Assembly: GCF_009677585.1 (NCBI RefSeq) | Contig: NZ_WKYV01000020.1 | Span: 1-64,000 of the forward strand | Length of the DNA stretch: 64,000 nucleotides | Direction of reading: 5' to 3' | Origin: Lactonifactor sp. BIOML-A5 | GTDB taxonomy: Bacteria > Bacillota > Clostridia > Lachnospirales > Lachnospiraceae | Part shown: piece by piece, positions 42,944 through 52,086 of the stretch | Layout of the letters: each line of letters begins with the position of its first letter | Numbering within the stretch: the stretch's first letter is position 1 | The notes under the pieces: model-generated | Seen by the model: only the letters and a program-made list of their open reading frames with translations | Databases searched by the model: none | What the model was told of the DNA's origin: nothing | Made by a program: the position numbers and the translations under genes

Positions 42944-43810
42944 ATGGTAGATTGGATTTGGAAAGACAGTCATATGCCCAGGATGCAGGTGCACGAGAAG
43001 AAAGGTGTCATATATCTTGGCTTTCAGGCACTGGAGGAGACTGGCCTGGTAACCCATGGGTTTACAACACGCTGGGGAGGAGTGAGCCGCGGTATTTTTT
43101 CCTCCATGAATCTGAGCTTTACGAGAGGCGATGATCCGGAGTCTGTGAGGGAGAATTATCACAGGATTGCAGATGCCGTGGGCTTTTCTTGTGATAGTAT
43201 TGTCTGCACGGATCAGACACATACAACCAATATCCGTGTGGCGTCAGAGGAAGACAGAGGAAAAGGGCTTACGAAGGAGAAGGATTACAGAGACATAGAC
43301 GGACTGATTACCAATGTTCCTGGGCTGGTTCTGACAACCTTCTATGCAGACTGCGTGCCCCTGTACTTTCTGGATCCCAGAAAAAAGGCCATTGGCCTGA
43401 GCCATTCGGGATGGCGGGGAACGGTGAACAAGATGGGAAAGGCAACGGTAGAGGCCATGACCAGGGAATATGGAACGGATCCTAAAGATATTATCGCTGC
43501 CATCGGACCTTCTATCTGCCAGGACTGTTATGAGGTAAGCGGGGATGTGGCGGATGCTTTTAAACGTGCATTTCCCCGTGAGACCCATTCAGGTATGATA
43601 CAGGATAAGAAGAATGGAAAGTATCAGCTGAACCTTTGGAAAGCCAATGAGCTGGTGATGAGAGAGGCTGGGATCCCGGAAAAAAACATTTCTCTTCCCA
43701 ATCTTTGCACCTGCTGCAATCCCCGGCATCTGTTTTCCCACAGGGCAAGCAAGGGAAAAAGAGGCAATCTGGCTGCCTTTCTGCAACTTCGTGATAATTC
43801 ACAGTTCTAA
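42944..43810 (+). CDS. pgeF: laccase-domain purine nucleoside phosphorylase / peptidoglycan editing factor (PgeF/YlmD)
   Basis: This encodes 288 residues, starting at an ATG after AGGAGG. Metal-binding motifs of the family are visible: TDQTHTTNI, LSHSGWRGTVNKMGKATVEA and CTCCNPRHLFSHRASKGKRG. Members phosphorolyse purine nucleosides (YlmD/YfiH type) or prevent misincorporation into peptidoglycan; which applies here cannot be told from sequence. Confidence 0.93.
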   Translation: MVDWIWKDSHMPRMQVHEKKGVIYLGFQALEETGLVTHGFTTRWGGVSRGIFSSMNLSFTRGDDPESVRENYHRIADAVGFSCDSIVCTDQTHTTNIRVASEEDRGKGLTKEKDYRDIDGLITNVPGLVLTTFYADCVPLYFLDPRKKAIGLSHSGWRGTVNKMGKATVEAMTREYGTDPKDIIAAIGPSICQDCYEVSGDVADAFKRAFPRETHSGMIQDKKNGKYQLNLWKANELVMREAGIPEKNISLPNLCTCCNPRHLFSHRASKGKRGNLAAFLQLRDNSQF

Positions 43811-43911
43811 AAAAATATAAATTTTATGTCAATCAGATATTAGGTCATAAGTAACAAAAATTCCATATTTATCCAGCGGGATATAGACTAACTGCATAAA
43901 AATTTCTAAAA

Positions 43912-43985
43912 TGTAACAAAATGTTACGCACATGTTACAAAAATGAAGAAAAACGCTACCTTTTATTAAAAAAGTGTGATATAAT
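43912..43985 (+). promoter_or_regulatory. WalR-type box and promoter of the 3D-domain cell-wall protein
   Basis: TGTTAC-N5-TGTTAC (43922-43938) fits the WalR consensus TGTWAH-N5-TGTWAH exactly, and a third TGTAAC half-site lies at 43912-43917. A perfect TATAAT (43980-43985) sits downstream without a good -35, as expected for an activator-dependent promoter. In B. subtilis the 3D-domain autolysin YocH is a WalR target, which supports the reading. The remainder of the 43811-44019 gap is AT-rich without a gene. Confidence 0.65.
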
Positions 43986-44019
43986 GATTCCACGTTAGAA
44001 AAGTATGGGAGATTTATTT

Positions 44020-45273
44020 ATGAAGAATAAAAAAATAATGAGCGTATTTTTGGCTTCCTTGATGCTGACAGGCTCTGTACTACCCTGCTACGCCTCTACT
44101 CAGGATAAAATCTCTGATACCAAGGCGCAAAAGCAGGAGACACAATCCACGCTGAACCAGACAAAAGATAAGATCAGCAATCTGGAAACCAAAAAAGGTG
44201 AATTAGAGAATTATTTGACAGACTTGAATCAACAGCTTTCTGATTTGAGCGACAGTCTTTCGGAGCTTCAGGACAAATACGAGGACAAGCAGAAAGAGCT
44301 GCAGGAAGTGGAAAAAGAGCTGGAGGCTGCAAAGGAATTAGAAAAAGAGCAGTACGAGGCCATGAAAGTCCGCATCCAGTACATGTATGAGAAGAATAAC
44401 TCAAGTTATATAGAAGTACTTTTTGCCGCTGAGAGTTTTACAGATTTTCTGAACCGGGCAGATAATATTGCGCAGATGTCACGCTATGACAGGGACAAGC
44501 TGGCCGAGTATGCGGAAACAAAGGAACAGATTGCCCAGCAGGAAGAGAAAGTAAAGACAGAACAGCAGGCAATTGAGACCCTTCAGCAGGAGAGTACGGC
44601 AAAGCAGGAAGAAGTGGAAGAACTGGTGGCTTCTACTTATGATCAGATTAATACATATGCCGGTCAGATTACAGAATCTGAATCTGAGGCAAAAGCGCTG
44701 CTGGCTAAAGTAAACAGCCAGGAGGAAACTTTGAACGGCCTGTTAAAACAGGCAAAGGATGAGGAGGCCGCCGCCGCTCTGGCAGCCAAGAAACAGGAAC
44801 AGGCTTCCAAGGAAGCCGTACAGACCGCATCCGTCAAGGAGAGCAGCGCGTCCAATAAGCAGCCATCCAAAGAGGAAAGCAAAAAAGAAGACACCGAAAA
44901 AGAGAATACTTCCAAAGAGGAGAGCAAAAAAGAAGAGACAGCAAAAGAGGATTCTTCGGAGGAAAGCAGTTCTTCTTCCAATTCCTCACAAGGGGAGTAT
45001 TTAGGTAAATTTAAATTAACTGCCTACTGTAACTGTGAACAGTGCTGCGGGCAGTGGGCCAACGGACTGACAGCGTCAGGAACCACACCTTCTGAGGGCA
45101 GAACCGTAGCAATGGGCGGAGTTCCCTTTGGGACAAAGCTATTGATTAACGGCAATGTATATACCGTAGAAGACAGAGGTACCGCATACGGGCATGTGGA
45201 TGTCTATATGAATAACCATTCCGATACCTATGGATTTGGTGTGAAATACGCTGATGTTTACCGCCTGAATTAA
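44020..45273 (+). CDS. secreted coiled-coil protein with C-terminal 3D (RlpA-like) domain, probable cell-wall hydrolase
   Basis: This encodes 417 residues. The ATG at 44020 has GGGAG eight bases upstream; an ATG five codons earlier lacks one. A signal peptide (MKNKKIMSVFLASLMLTG to about CYA) is followed by a long PcsB-like coiled coil (about 30-260), a low-complexity Ser/Lys/Glu linker (about 265-325), and a 3D domain (LTAYCNCEQCCGQWANGLTA, then VEDRGTAYGHVDVYM with the three-Asp signature). It probably cuts peptidoglycan during growth. An upstream WalR-type box fits this role. Confidence 0.9.
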   Translation: MKNKKIMSVFLASLMLTGSVLPCYASTQDKISDTKAQKQETQSTLNQTKDKISNLETKKGELENYLTDLNQQLSDLSDSLSELQDKYEDKQKELQEVEKELEAAKELEKEQYEAMKVRIQYMYEKNNSSYIEVLFAAESFTDFLNRADNIAQMSRYDRDKLAEYAETKEQIAQQEEKVKTEQQAIETLQQESTAKQEEVEELVASTYDQINTYAGQITESESEAKALLAKVNSQEETLNGLLKQAKDEEAAAALAAKKQEQASKEAVQTASVKESSASNKQPSKEESKKEDTEKENTSKEESKKEETAKEDSSEESSSSSNSSQGEYLGKFKLTAYCNCEQCCGQWANGLTASGTTPSEGRTVAMGGVPFGTKLLINGNVYTVEDRGTAYGHVDVYMNNHSDTYGFGVKYADVYRLN

Positions 45274-45295
45274 TCATTGCAACGTGTGAGACGTA

Positions 45296-45328
45296 AAAAA
45301 AGAACCGCTTCAAAGGCGGTTCTTTTTT
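45296..45328 (+). terminator. bidirectional terminator between the 3D-domain gene and prs
   Basis: AAAAAAGAACCGC (45296-45308) pairs perfectly with GCGGTTCTTTTTT (45316-45328) around a seven-base loop. The A run and T run on either side let it serve both convergent genes. Confidence 0.9.
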
Positions 45329-45330
45329 GC

Positions 45331-46497
45331 TTATTTTTCCCGTTTTAGCAGCTGATTGATTTTCTTAGTGGTGGAGCGAACCTTTTCCACGGAAACATCG
45401 TGGTTCAGAGTATCCATAATGCTTGCCAGGTATTTGCTCATATCAGCTTCAAGATAGTAAGGGCGTTTTAGCACCTCAGGGTTTCTGTAATTCAGATTCG
45501 TTGTGATTACTTTGGAGATATACCCCTTTTCATAGTATTCGTCGAACTTTTCCATGCCGTTGGTAAAGAGGCCGAAGGTAGTGCATACAAATACCCGCCC
45601 GGCTTTTCTTTCTTTCAGCTGTTTGGCTACATCCAGCATACTTTCCCCGGAGGATATCATGTCGTCAATGATGATTACATCTTTTCCCTCCACGGAATCT
45701 CCCAGGAACTCATGAGCGACGATTGGATTTCTGCCGTCTACCACTGTGGAATAGTCTCTGCGCTTATAGAACATGCCCATGTCTACCCCAAGAATGTTGG
45801 AGAAGTATACGGCTCTTGGCATGGCCCCCTCGTCGGGGCTGATAACCATCAGATGATCGTTGTCCATGTGGAAGTCTTCCACACTGGAGGTGAGGGTTTT
45901 CAGGAACTGATAGGTGGGCATAAAATTGTCAAAGCCTGACAGAGGAATGGAATTCTGTACCCTGGGATCGTGAGCATCAAAGGTTATGATGTTGCTCACT
46001 CCCATATTCACTAATTCTTCTAATGCCAGCGCGCAGTCAAGGGATTCCCTTTTGGAACGGCGGTGCTGTCTGCTTTCGTACAAAAAGGGCATAATAACAT
46101 TAATACGGTGTGCTTTCCCTGTTGCGGCAGAAATCATGCGTTTCAGATCCTGATAATGATCGTCCGGTGACATATGATTTTCATAGCCGCACACCTTGTA
46201 GGTAATGCTGTAATTGCATACGTCTACCATAATGTATAAATCTACCCCTCGGATAGATTCCTTGTACTGGCCCTTTCCTTCCCCGGTACCAAATCTGGGG
46301 CATTCGCAGTCCGCAAGAAAAGAGTCCTCGGAGTAACCGTGCAGTGTCACCCCTGATGTATTGTGAGCAATAAGCTCTTTCCGAAATTGAACCAGATAAG
46401 AATCCACCTGTGATGCCAGTTCCCTGCAGCCGGCCAAAGCTGCAATCTTTAAAGGTGCAACCGGAATGGATTTCTCCAGTAAGCTGATATCAACCAT
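45331..46497 (-). CDS. prs: ribose-phosphate pyrophosphokinase
   Basis: This encodes 388 residues, longer than the usual 315. It makes PRPP from ribose 5-phosphate and ATP for nucleotide, His and Trp synthesis. The PRPP-binding loop VIIIDDMISSGESM is present, as is the ATP-side region INVIMPFLYESRQHRRSKRE in a divergent form. The extra length is mostly N-terminal. It is transcribed alone and converges on the 3D-domain gene. Confidence 0.92.
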   Translation of the reverse strand: MVDISLLEKSIPVAPLKIAALAGCRELASQVDSYLVQFRKELIAHNTSGVTLHGYSEDSFLADCECPRFGTGEGKGQYKESIRGVDLYIMVDVCNYSITYKVCGYENHMSPDDHYQDLKRMISAATGKAHRINVIMPFLYESRQHRRSKRESLDCALALEELVNMGVSNIITFDAHDPRVQNSIPLSGFDNFMPTYQFLKTLTSSVEDFHMDNDHLMVISPDEGAMPRAVYFSNILGVDMGMFYKRRDYSTVVDGRNPIVAHEFLGDSVEGKDVIIIDDMISSGESMLDVAKQLKERKAGRVFVCTTFGLFTNGMEKFDEYYEKGYISKVITTNLNYRNPEVLKRPYYLEADMSKYLASIMDTLNHDVSVEKVRSTTKKINQLLKREK

Positions 46498-46598
46498 AAT
46501 AACCTCCGACAGTTTGTGTGTTATTTTGACAGAATTACACTATTTTGTCATACTATAGTAGTTATATCATCAGTGACTTGCCCCCGTCAAGGAAATTA

Positions 46599-46627
46599 TT
46601 GCTTTTTTACTACAAAGTTGGTATGAT
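46599..46627 (+). promoter_or_regulatory. promoter of the DUF512-der-plsY-gpsA operon
   Basis: TTGCTT (46599-46604) and TATGAT (46622-46627) have a 17-base spacer, and the ATG follows 26 bases later. The gap 46498-46598 also holds TGACA-N13-TGTCA, possibly a control site for divergent prs. Confidence 0.65.
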
Positions 46628-46653
46628 ATAAAAGATGAAAGGTCGAGTAAATT

Positions 46654-48036
46654 ATGAAAAAAACAAAGCATATAATCCGGCAGATTGCCGGAGACAGTAT
46701 AGCAGAAGAGATGAATCTGGAACCTATGGATGAGGTGCTGGCCATCAATGGACAGGAGATAGAAGATGTATTTGATTACCACTACCTGGTAAATGATGAG
46801 TATATAGAACTGTTGGTGCGAAAGGCTGACGGGGAGGAGTGGCTGCTGGAAATAGAAAAGGATGCCCAGGAGGATCTGGGGATTGAGTTTCAGAACAGTC
46901 TGATGGATGATTACCGTTCCTGCAGGAACCGGTGCATTTTCTGCTTTATTGACCAGATGCCGCCTGGAATGCGGGAGACTCTTTATTTTAAAGACGATGA
47001 TTCCAGGCTTTCCTTTTTGCAGGGCAACTATGTAACCCTCACGAACATGAGTGACCACGATATTGACAGAATTATTCACTACCATCTTTCTCCTATAAAT
47101 ATATCATTTCAGACAACAAATCCCGAACTTCGCTGTAAGATGCTGAATAACCGTTTTGCCGGGGACATTTTTTCCAAGGTAGACAGGCTGTATGAGGCCG
47201 GTATAGAGATGAATGGGCAGATTGTGCTCTGCAAAGGGTATAATGACGGCAAGGAGCTGGAAAAAAGCATCGGGGATCTGGCTGAGTACCTGCCCCATCT
47301 GCGCAGTGTTTCGGTGGTTCCTGTGGGACTCAGCCGCTATCGGGAGGGGCTTACCCGGCTGGAACCGTTTCAGCAGGAAGATGCTGTCCGGGTACTGGAA
47401 ACTGTTCACCGGTGGCAGAAGAAGCTGTATGATGCATACGGACTGCACTTTATCCATGCAAGCGATGAATGGTATCTTTTGGCAGGAGAGGAGCTCCCCC
47501 CGGAAGAACGGTACGATGGATACCTCCAGCTGGAAAATGGAGTGGGAATGCTCCGGCTGTTGGAAGAAGAGGTAACAGAAGCCCTTGAGAGCCGGGAAGG
47601 CGACGGCAGAGAGAGGCATATCTCCATTGCCACCGGAAAACTGGCCTATCCTCACATCTGCAGACATGTGAGGAGCCTTAAGAAAAAATACCCCAATGTA
47701 ATCTGCAGCGTATATCCGGTGACTAATTTTTTCTTCGGAGAGAGCATTACGGTGTCGGGTCTTCTCACTGGTCAGGATCTGAAAAAACAGCTTACGGGCC
47801 GGAATCTGGGAGAAGAACTGCTGTTGCCCTGTAATATGCTGCGAAGCGGAGAGAATGTTTTTTTGGACGACGTGACTGTAGAAGAACTGGAAGGGACCCT
47901 TCAGGTTCCTGTAAGTGTGGTAGACACTCAGGGCGCAGACTTGGTGGAGGCGCTTCTGGGAGAGACAACAGGAAGAGAACATAGAAGGAGACAAATATAT
48001 GAGCAAACCAATAGTAGCAATTGTGGGACGCCCTAA
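46654..48036 (+). CDS. DUF512 radical-SAM protein with PDZ-like N terminus
   Basis: This encodes 460 residues. An N-terminal PDZ-like segment ([20 protein letters not shown]) leads to a radical-SAM-type cluster motif C90-x3-C94-x2-C97 ([14 protein letters not shown]) and the DUF512 C-terminal half. The family is conserved in Clostridia next to der, and its reaction is not established. The last 38 bases overlap der, so its C-terminal residues are encoded by the der ribosome-binding and start region. Confidence 0.92.
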   Translation: MKKTKHIIRQIAGDSIAEEMNLEPMDEVLAINGQEIEDVFDYHYLVNDEYIELLVRKADGEEWLLEIEKDAQEDLGIEFQNSLMDDYRSCRNRCIFCFIDQMPPGMRETLYFKDDDSRLSFLQGNYVTLTNMSDHDIDRIIHYHLSPINISFQTTNPELRCKMLNNRFAGDIFSKVDRLYEAGIEMNGQIVLCKGYNDGKELEKSIGDLAEYLPHLRSVSVVPVGLSRYREGLTRLEPFQQEDAVRVLETVHRWQKKLYDAYGLHFIHASDEWYLLAGEELPPEERYDGYLQLENGVGMLRLLEEEVTEALESREGDGRERHISIATGKLAYPHICRHVRSLKKKYPNVICSVYPVTNFFFGESITVSGLLTGQDLKKQLTGRNLGEELLLPCNMLRSGENVFLDDVTVEELEGTLQVPVSVVDTQGADLVEALLGETTGREHRRRQIYEQTNSSNCGTP

Positions 48037-49324
48037 TGTGGGCAAATCAACGCTGTTTAACGCCCTGGCAGGCCAGAATATATCAATAGTAAAGGATACC
48101 CCCGGGGTTACCAGGGACCGTATCTATGCAGATGTCAGCTGGCTGAATCATGGATTTACCATGATTGATACCGGAGGGATTGAACCGGAAAGCAAGGATA
48201 TCATCCTGTCCCAGATGAGGGAACAGGCGCAGATTGCCATTGATACGGCGGATGTGATCATATTTATAACCGATGTGCGACAGGGACTGGTGGATGCCGA
48301 CGCAAAGGTGGCGGATATGCTCCGCAGAAGCGGCAAACCCGTAGTTCTTGCCGTGAATAAGGTAGATAATTTTGACAAACTGCTCATGGATGTATATGAG
48401 TTTTACAACCTTGGAATCGGGGAGCCATTTCCTATCTCGGCATCTTCCAAGCTGGGCCTGGGAGATATGCTGGATGAAGTGGTACGCCACTTTGAGGAGG
48501 AAGAGGAAGAAGAGGAAGAGGACGACATCCCAAGGGTTGCTATTGTAGGCAAGCCCAATGTTGGGAAATCCTCCATTATTAACAAGCTGCTGGGACAGTC
48601 CAGAGTGATTGTCTCAGATATTGCAGGAACCACCAGAGATGCTATTGACACGAATATTATGTGGCAGGGGCGGGAATATATCTTTATAGACACAGCAGGT
48701 CTCCGAAGAAAGAACAAGATCAAAGAAGAACTGGAGAGATACAGCATTATCCGCACCGTGACTGCAGTTGACCGGGCGGATGTGGTGATTGTGGTCATTG
48801 ACGCGGTGGAGGGGATCACGGAGCAGGATGCGAAAATCGCCGGGATTGCCCACGAGAGAGGAAAAGGGATTATCATTGCTGTCAATAAGTGGGACGCAAT
48901 AGAGAAGAATGATAAGACCATATACAAATATACCAGTAAGGTAAGGGAATTCCTCTCGTATATGCCCTACGCGGAACTGATGTTCATCTCCGCGGAGACC
49001 GGCCAGAGACTGCCTAAGCTGTTTGATACTATTGATATGGTGCTGGAGAACCAGACTCTCCGGATTCAGACAGGGGTGCTCAATGAAATAATGGCAGAAG
49101 CCATTGCTCTGCAGCAGCCGCCTTCCGACAAGGGAAAACGGCTGAAGCTGTATTACATTACCCAGGTGTCGGTGAAACCGCCTACTTTTGTTATTTTTGT
49201 GAACGATAAAGAACTGATGCACTTCTCCTATACCCGTTATCTGGAAAATAAAATAAGGGAAGCTTTTGGATTCAGAGGAACCTCTCTGAAATTTATTATT
49301 CGAGAACGGAAAGAGAAGGAGTAA
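47999..49324 (+). CDS. der: ribosome-associated GTPase Der (EngA)
   Basis: This encodes 441 residues with two tandem G domains, [16 protein letters not shown] near residue 9 and [16 protein letters not shown] near residue 184, joined by an acidic linker ([10 protein letters not shown]). It ends in a KH-like domain. It is required for 50S assembly. AGGAG lies upstream within the preceding gene. Confidence 0.98.
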   Translation: MSKPIVAIVGRPNVGKSTLFNALAGQNISIVKDTPGVTRDRIYADVSWLNHGFTMIDTGGIEPESKDIILSQMREQAQIAIDTADVIIFITDVRQGLVDADAKVADMLRRSGKPVVLAVNKVDNFDKLLMDVYEFYNLGIGEPFPISASSKLGLGDMLDEVVRHFEEEEEEEEEDDIPRVAIVGKPNVGKSSIINKLLGQSRVIVSDIAGTTRDAIDTNIMWQGREYIFIDTAGLRRKNKIKEELERYSIIRTVTAVDRADVVIVVIDAVEGITEQDAKIAGIAHERGKGIIIAVNKWDAIEKNDKTIYKYTSKVREFLSYMPYAELMFISAETGQRLPKLFDTIDMVLENQTLRIQTGVLNEIMAEAIALQQPPSDKGKRLKLYYITQVSVKPPTFVIFVNDKELMHFSYTRYLENKIREAFGFRGTSLKFIIRERKEKE

Positions 49325-49331
49325 GGAAATC

Positions 49332-49979
49332 ATGGTACGTATCATTTGTCTGGCAATCGGTTATGTGTTTGGGCTGTTTCAGACTTCTTATATTTACGGA
49401 AGAATGAACGGCATAGATATCCGGGAGCATGGCAGCGGGAATGCAGGGACAACAAATGCCCTGCGGACCCTGGGGAAAAAGGCTGGGATTATTACCCTGC
49501 TGGGAGATTGTTTTAAATGTGTGTTTGCCGTACTTCTTGTACGGGCTATCTTTGGGAGCAGCCATCCGGATACCATACGGCTGTTGGGAATGTATGCGGC
49601 GGCAGGCTGTATTCTTGGACATAATTTCCCTGTGAATCTGGGATTCCGGGGAGGGAAGGGGATTGCCGCCTCTGTGGGACTGGTGGCATCCTTTGACTGG
49701 AGAGTGTTACTTATTGCAGCAACCGTGTTTTTGGTTCTGTTTTTTACGACGCACTATGTATCTTTGAGCTCCCTGACCGGCTATCTGGCATTTTTAGGGA
49801 GTACGCTGGTTATGGGACAGATGGGACTCTTCCATATGCCTCAGGCGGAGCTAAGGGAGCTGTATGTGGTTGTGGCGCTTTTGGCATGTCTTGCCTTCTA
49901 CCGCCACAGGGAAAATATTGTAAGGCTGATCAGGGGAACCGAGCGAAGGACCTATCTGAACAGTAAGAGTGAAAAGTAA
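49332..49979 (+). CDS. plsY: glycerol-3-phosphate acyltransferase PlsY
   Basis: This encodes a 215-residue membrane protein that acylates glycerol 3-phosphate from acyl-phosphate. The three family motifs are present: GSGNAGTTNALRTLGKKAG, GHNFPVNLGFRGGKGIAASV and the later SLSSLTGYL region. It pairs functionally with gpsA, which follows 12 bases later and supplies glycerol 3-phosphate. Confidence 0.97.
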   Translation: MVRIICLAIGYVFGLFQTSYIYGRMNGIDIREHGSGNAGTTNALRTLGKKAGIITLLGDCFKCVFAVLLVRAIFGSSHPDTIRLLGMYAAAGCILGHNFPVNLGFRGGKGIAASVGLVASFDWRVLLIAATVFLVLFFTTHYVSLSSLTGYLAFLGSTLVMGQMGLFHMPQAELRELYVVVALLACLAFYRHRENIVRLIRGTERRTYLNSKSEK

Positions 49980-49991
49980 AGGGGTGATCAT

Positions 49992-51014
49992 ATGGCAAAA
50001 ATCAGTGTACTTGGAGCGGGAAGCTGGGGAACTGCACTGTCTGTCCTGCTGTGCGACAACGGACATGAGGTGATCCTGTGGTCCAGGAAAAAAGAGGAGG
50101 CAGATGAGCTCAGGGAGAAGAGAGAACATGTGTCAAAGCTTCCCGGAGTGAAGCTTCCGGACAGCATGAGGTTTACTTCTGAACTGGAAGAGGCGCTCCC
50201 GGGCAGAGATCTTCTGGTTATGGCGGTTCCATCCATCGCGGCCCGGGGACTGGCCCGCAGGATAAGTTGCGGGCTGCCGGAGGGACAGCTGATTGTAAAT
50301 GTGGCCAAGGGAATTGAGGAGGAGACGCTTCTTACCTTGAGCGAGCAGATTGAAGAAGAAATCCCCCAGGCTGACGTTGCGGTTTTATCCGGCCCCAGCC
50401 ATGCCGAGGAAGTGGGGCGCAAACTCCCCACAACCTGTGTGATTGGTGCGCACCACAAGGAGACTGCCGAGATTCTCCAGAATATTTTTATGAGTCCCGT
50501 ATTCAGAGTCTATATCAGCCCGGACATCCTGGGAATTGAGCTGGGAGCGGCGCTGAAAAACGTAATTGCCCTGGCGGCAGGAACTGCAGACGGACTTGGT
50601 TACGGCGACAATACAAAAGCAGCTTTGATTACCAGAGGGATTACAGAAATATCCCGTCTGGGCATTGCTATGGGAGCAAAGGCAGATACCTTCTACGGCT
50701 TGTCCGGAATCGGGGATTTGATTGTAACCTGTGCCAGTGTCCACAGCAGGAACCGGAAGGCCGGCTATCTGATCGGTCAGGGGAAAACCACGGAACAGGC
50801 TATGGAAGAAGTGAAAATGGTGGTGGAAGGCGTGTATTCCGCAAAGGCTGCCATGGGGCTGGCAGAGAAATATCAGGTGGAGCTGCCCATTATTTCCCAG
50901 GTTAATAAAGTGCTCTTTCAGGGAAAATCCCCCGGGGAGGCGGTTCAGGAGCTGATGCTTCGGGATAAGAAAATAGAGTCCTGGGACAGCAGGTGGGAAG
51001 AAAAGGTGAATTGA
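49992..51014 (+). CDS. gpsA: NAD(P)+-dependent glycerol-3-phosphate dehydrogenase
   Basis: This encodes 340 residues. The Rossmann motif SVLGAGSWGTALSVLL, GPSHAEEVG, the catalytic-lysine segment GAALKNVIALAAG and GLSGIGDLIVTC are all present. It reduces dihydroxyacetone phosphate to glycerol 3-phosphate for the PlsY step. GGGGTGAT precedes the ATG. Confidence 0.98.
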   Translation: MAKISVLGAGSWGTALSVLLCDNGHEVILWSRKKEEADELREKREHVSKLPGVKLPDSMRFTSELEEALPGRDLLVMAVPSIAARGLARRISCGLPEGQLIVNVAKGIEEETLLTLSEQIEEEIPQADVAVLSGPSHAEEVGRKLPTTCVIGAHHKETAEILQNIFMSPVFRVYISPDILGIELGAALKNVIALAAGTADGLGYGDNTKAALITRGITEISRLGIAMGAKADTFYGLSGIGDLIVTCASVHSRNRKAGYLIGQGKTTEQAMEEVKMVVEGVYSAKAAMGLAEKYQVELPIISQVNKVLFQGKSPGEAVQELMLRDKKIESWDSRWEEKVN

Positions 51015-51020
51015 CAATGA

Positions 51021-51052
51021 AAGACGGTGTATCCGCAGATGCACCGTCTTTT
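51021..51052 (+). terminator. terminator after gpsA
   Basis: AAGACGGTG (51021-51029) pairs with CACCGTCTT (51042-51050), followed by TT. It lies between convergent gpsA and the aldo/keto reductase gene and may serve both. Confidence 0.75.
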
Positions 51053-51073
51053 AATGTCCGAAAACTTAGATTA

Positions 51074-51922
51074 TTATTTCGTTAGGATTTCATATTGGCC
51101 CAGGAGATCTTCAGGGATGCTGGCAGTGCGCTGCTGGCGGTCCAGAGCGTTCAGCGCCTCCATTTCTTCCGGGGTGAGGGAGAAGTCAAAGATCTGTGCA
51201 TTGCTGTAGATGCGATCTTTTTTCGAGGATTTGGGAATGACGGATATGCCCTGCTGTACAGACCAGCGAAGACCGATCTGGGCTGGGGTTTTGCCCCGGC
51301 GGACGGCGATTCGGGCGACAGTCTCTTCGTCTAAGTAGGCCCCTCGTGCAAGGGGAGCGTATGCCTGTACCGCGATGTGGTGTGCGCGGCAGTAAGAAAG
51401 CAGCTCCGGGTGATTGAAAAGCGGGTGGAATTCTATCTGATTCACGGCGGGTACAATGCCGCACTGCTCGTTCAGCTTTTCCAGATCCTGAACAGAAAAG
51501 TTGCTTACCCCGATGGATTTGGCGCGGCCTGAACTGTATATCTTCTCCAGCGCTTTCCAGGTAGCGATGTAACAGCCCGCCACCGGCCAGTGAATCAGAT
51601 AGAGATCCACGTATTCCAGCCCCAGGCGTTCCAGGCTTCGGTTAAAAGCTCCTTCTACGTCGTTCATACGCTGGGCGTTATTCCAGACCTTGGTGGTTAC
51701 GAATAATTCCTCGCGCTTTACGGAAGCAGCTTTGATTCCCCGTCCCACACCTTCTTCGTTTTTATAGACAGAAGCGGTATCTATGAGGCGGTATCCTGCC
51801 TCCACGGCCCAGCAGATGGCGTTCTCTACTTCGTTGTTCCCGGTTGCTTTATATACTCCTAAGCCCAACATCGGCATTTCTCTTTCGTTATTCAGTATAA
51901 TTGAATGTGTTTCTAAGGACAT
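51074..51922 (-). CDS. aldo/keto reductase
   Basis: This encodes 282 residues. The AKR signature regions are visible: GYRLIDTASVYKNEEGVG with the catalytic Asp and Tyr, VDLYLIHWPVAG with the His, and the NADPH-binding VIPKSSKKDRIYSNAQIFDF. The closest family is the 2,5-diketo-gluconate reductase / methylglyoxal reductase group; the substrate is not predictable. GGAGGG precedes the ATG, and TATAAT (minus strand, 51943-51938) lies very near it. Confidence 0.92.
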   Translation of the reverse strand: MSLETHSIILNNEREMPMLGLGVYKATGNNEVENAICWAVEAGYRLIDTASVYKNEEGVGRGIKAASVKREELFVTTKVWNNAQRMNDVEGAFNRSLERLGLEYVDLYLIHWPVAGCYIATWKALEKIYSSGRAKSIGVSNFSVQDLEKLNEQCGIVPAVNQIEFHPLFNHPELLSYCRAHHIAVQAYAPLARGAYLDEETVARIAVRRGKTPAQIGLRWSVQQGISVIPKSSKKDRIYSNAQIFDFSLTPEEMEALNALDRQQRTASIPEDLLGQYEILTK

Positions 51923-51987
51923 ACCATCCCTCCTTATATTATATTCTTGTGCAGTATATCACAAAATTATGAAAGAAATGATAGGTA

Positions 51988-52020
51988 TTTATTAACTTTT
52001 TAATAAATCCATGGTACTAT
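51988..52020 (+). promoter_or_regulatory. candidate promoter of sbcDC with inverted repeat
   Basis: TTAACT (51992-51997) and TACTAT (52015-52020) are spaced by 17 bases. TTTATTAA-N4-TTAATAAA (51988-52007) covers the -35 and could be an operator. Confidence 0.5.
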
Positions 52021-52032
52021 GAGGGTGGATGG

Positions 52033-52058
52033 CCGGTGCAGAGTAATTGCTGCACCGG
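52033..52058 (+). other. hairpin in the sbcD leader
   Basis: CCGGTGCAG (52033-52041) and CTGCACCGG (52050-52058) form a perfect nine-base-pair stem with an eight-base loop. There is no T tract, so it is more likely an mRNA leader structure than a terminator. Confidence 0.7.
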
Positions 52059-52086
52059 AATGCATTTGCAGCAAAGGAGGCTGTCT

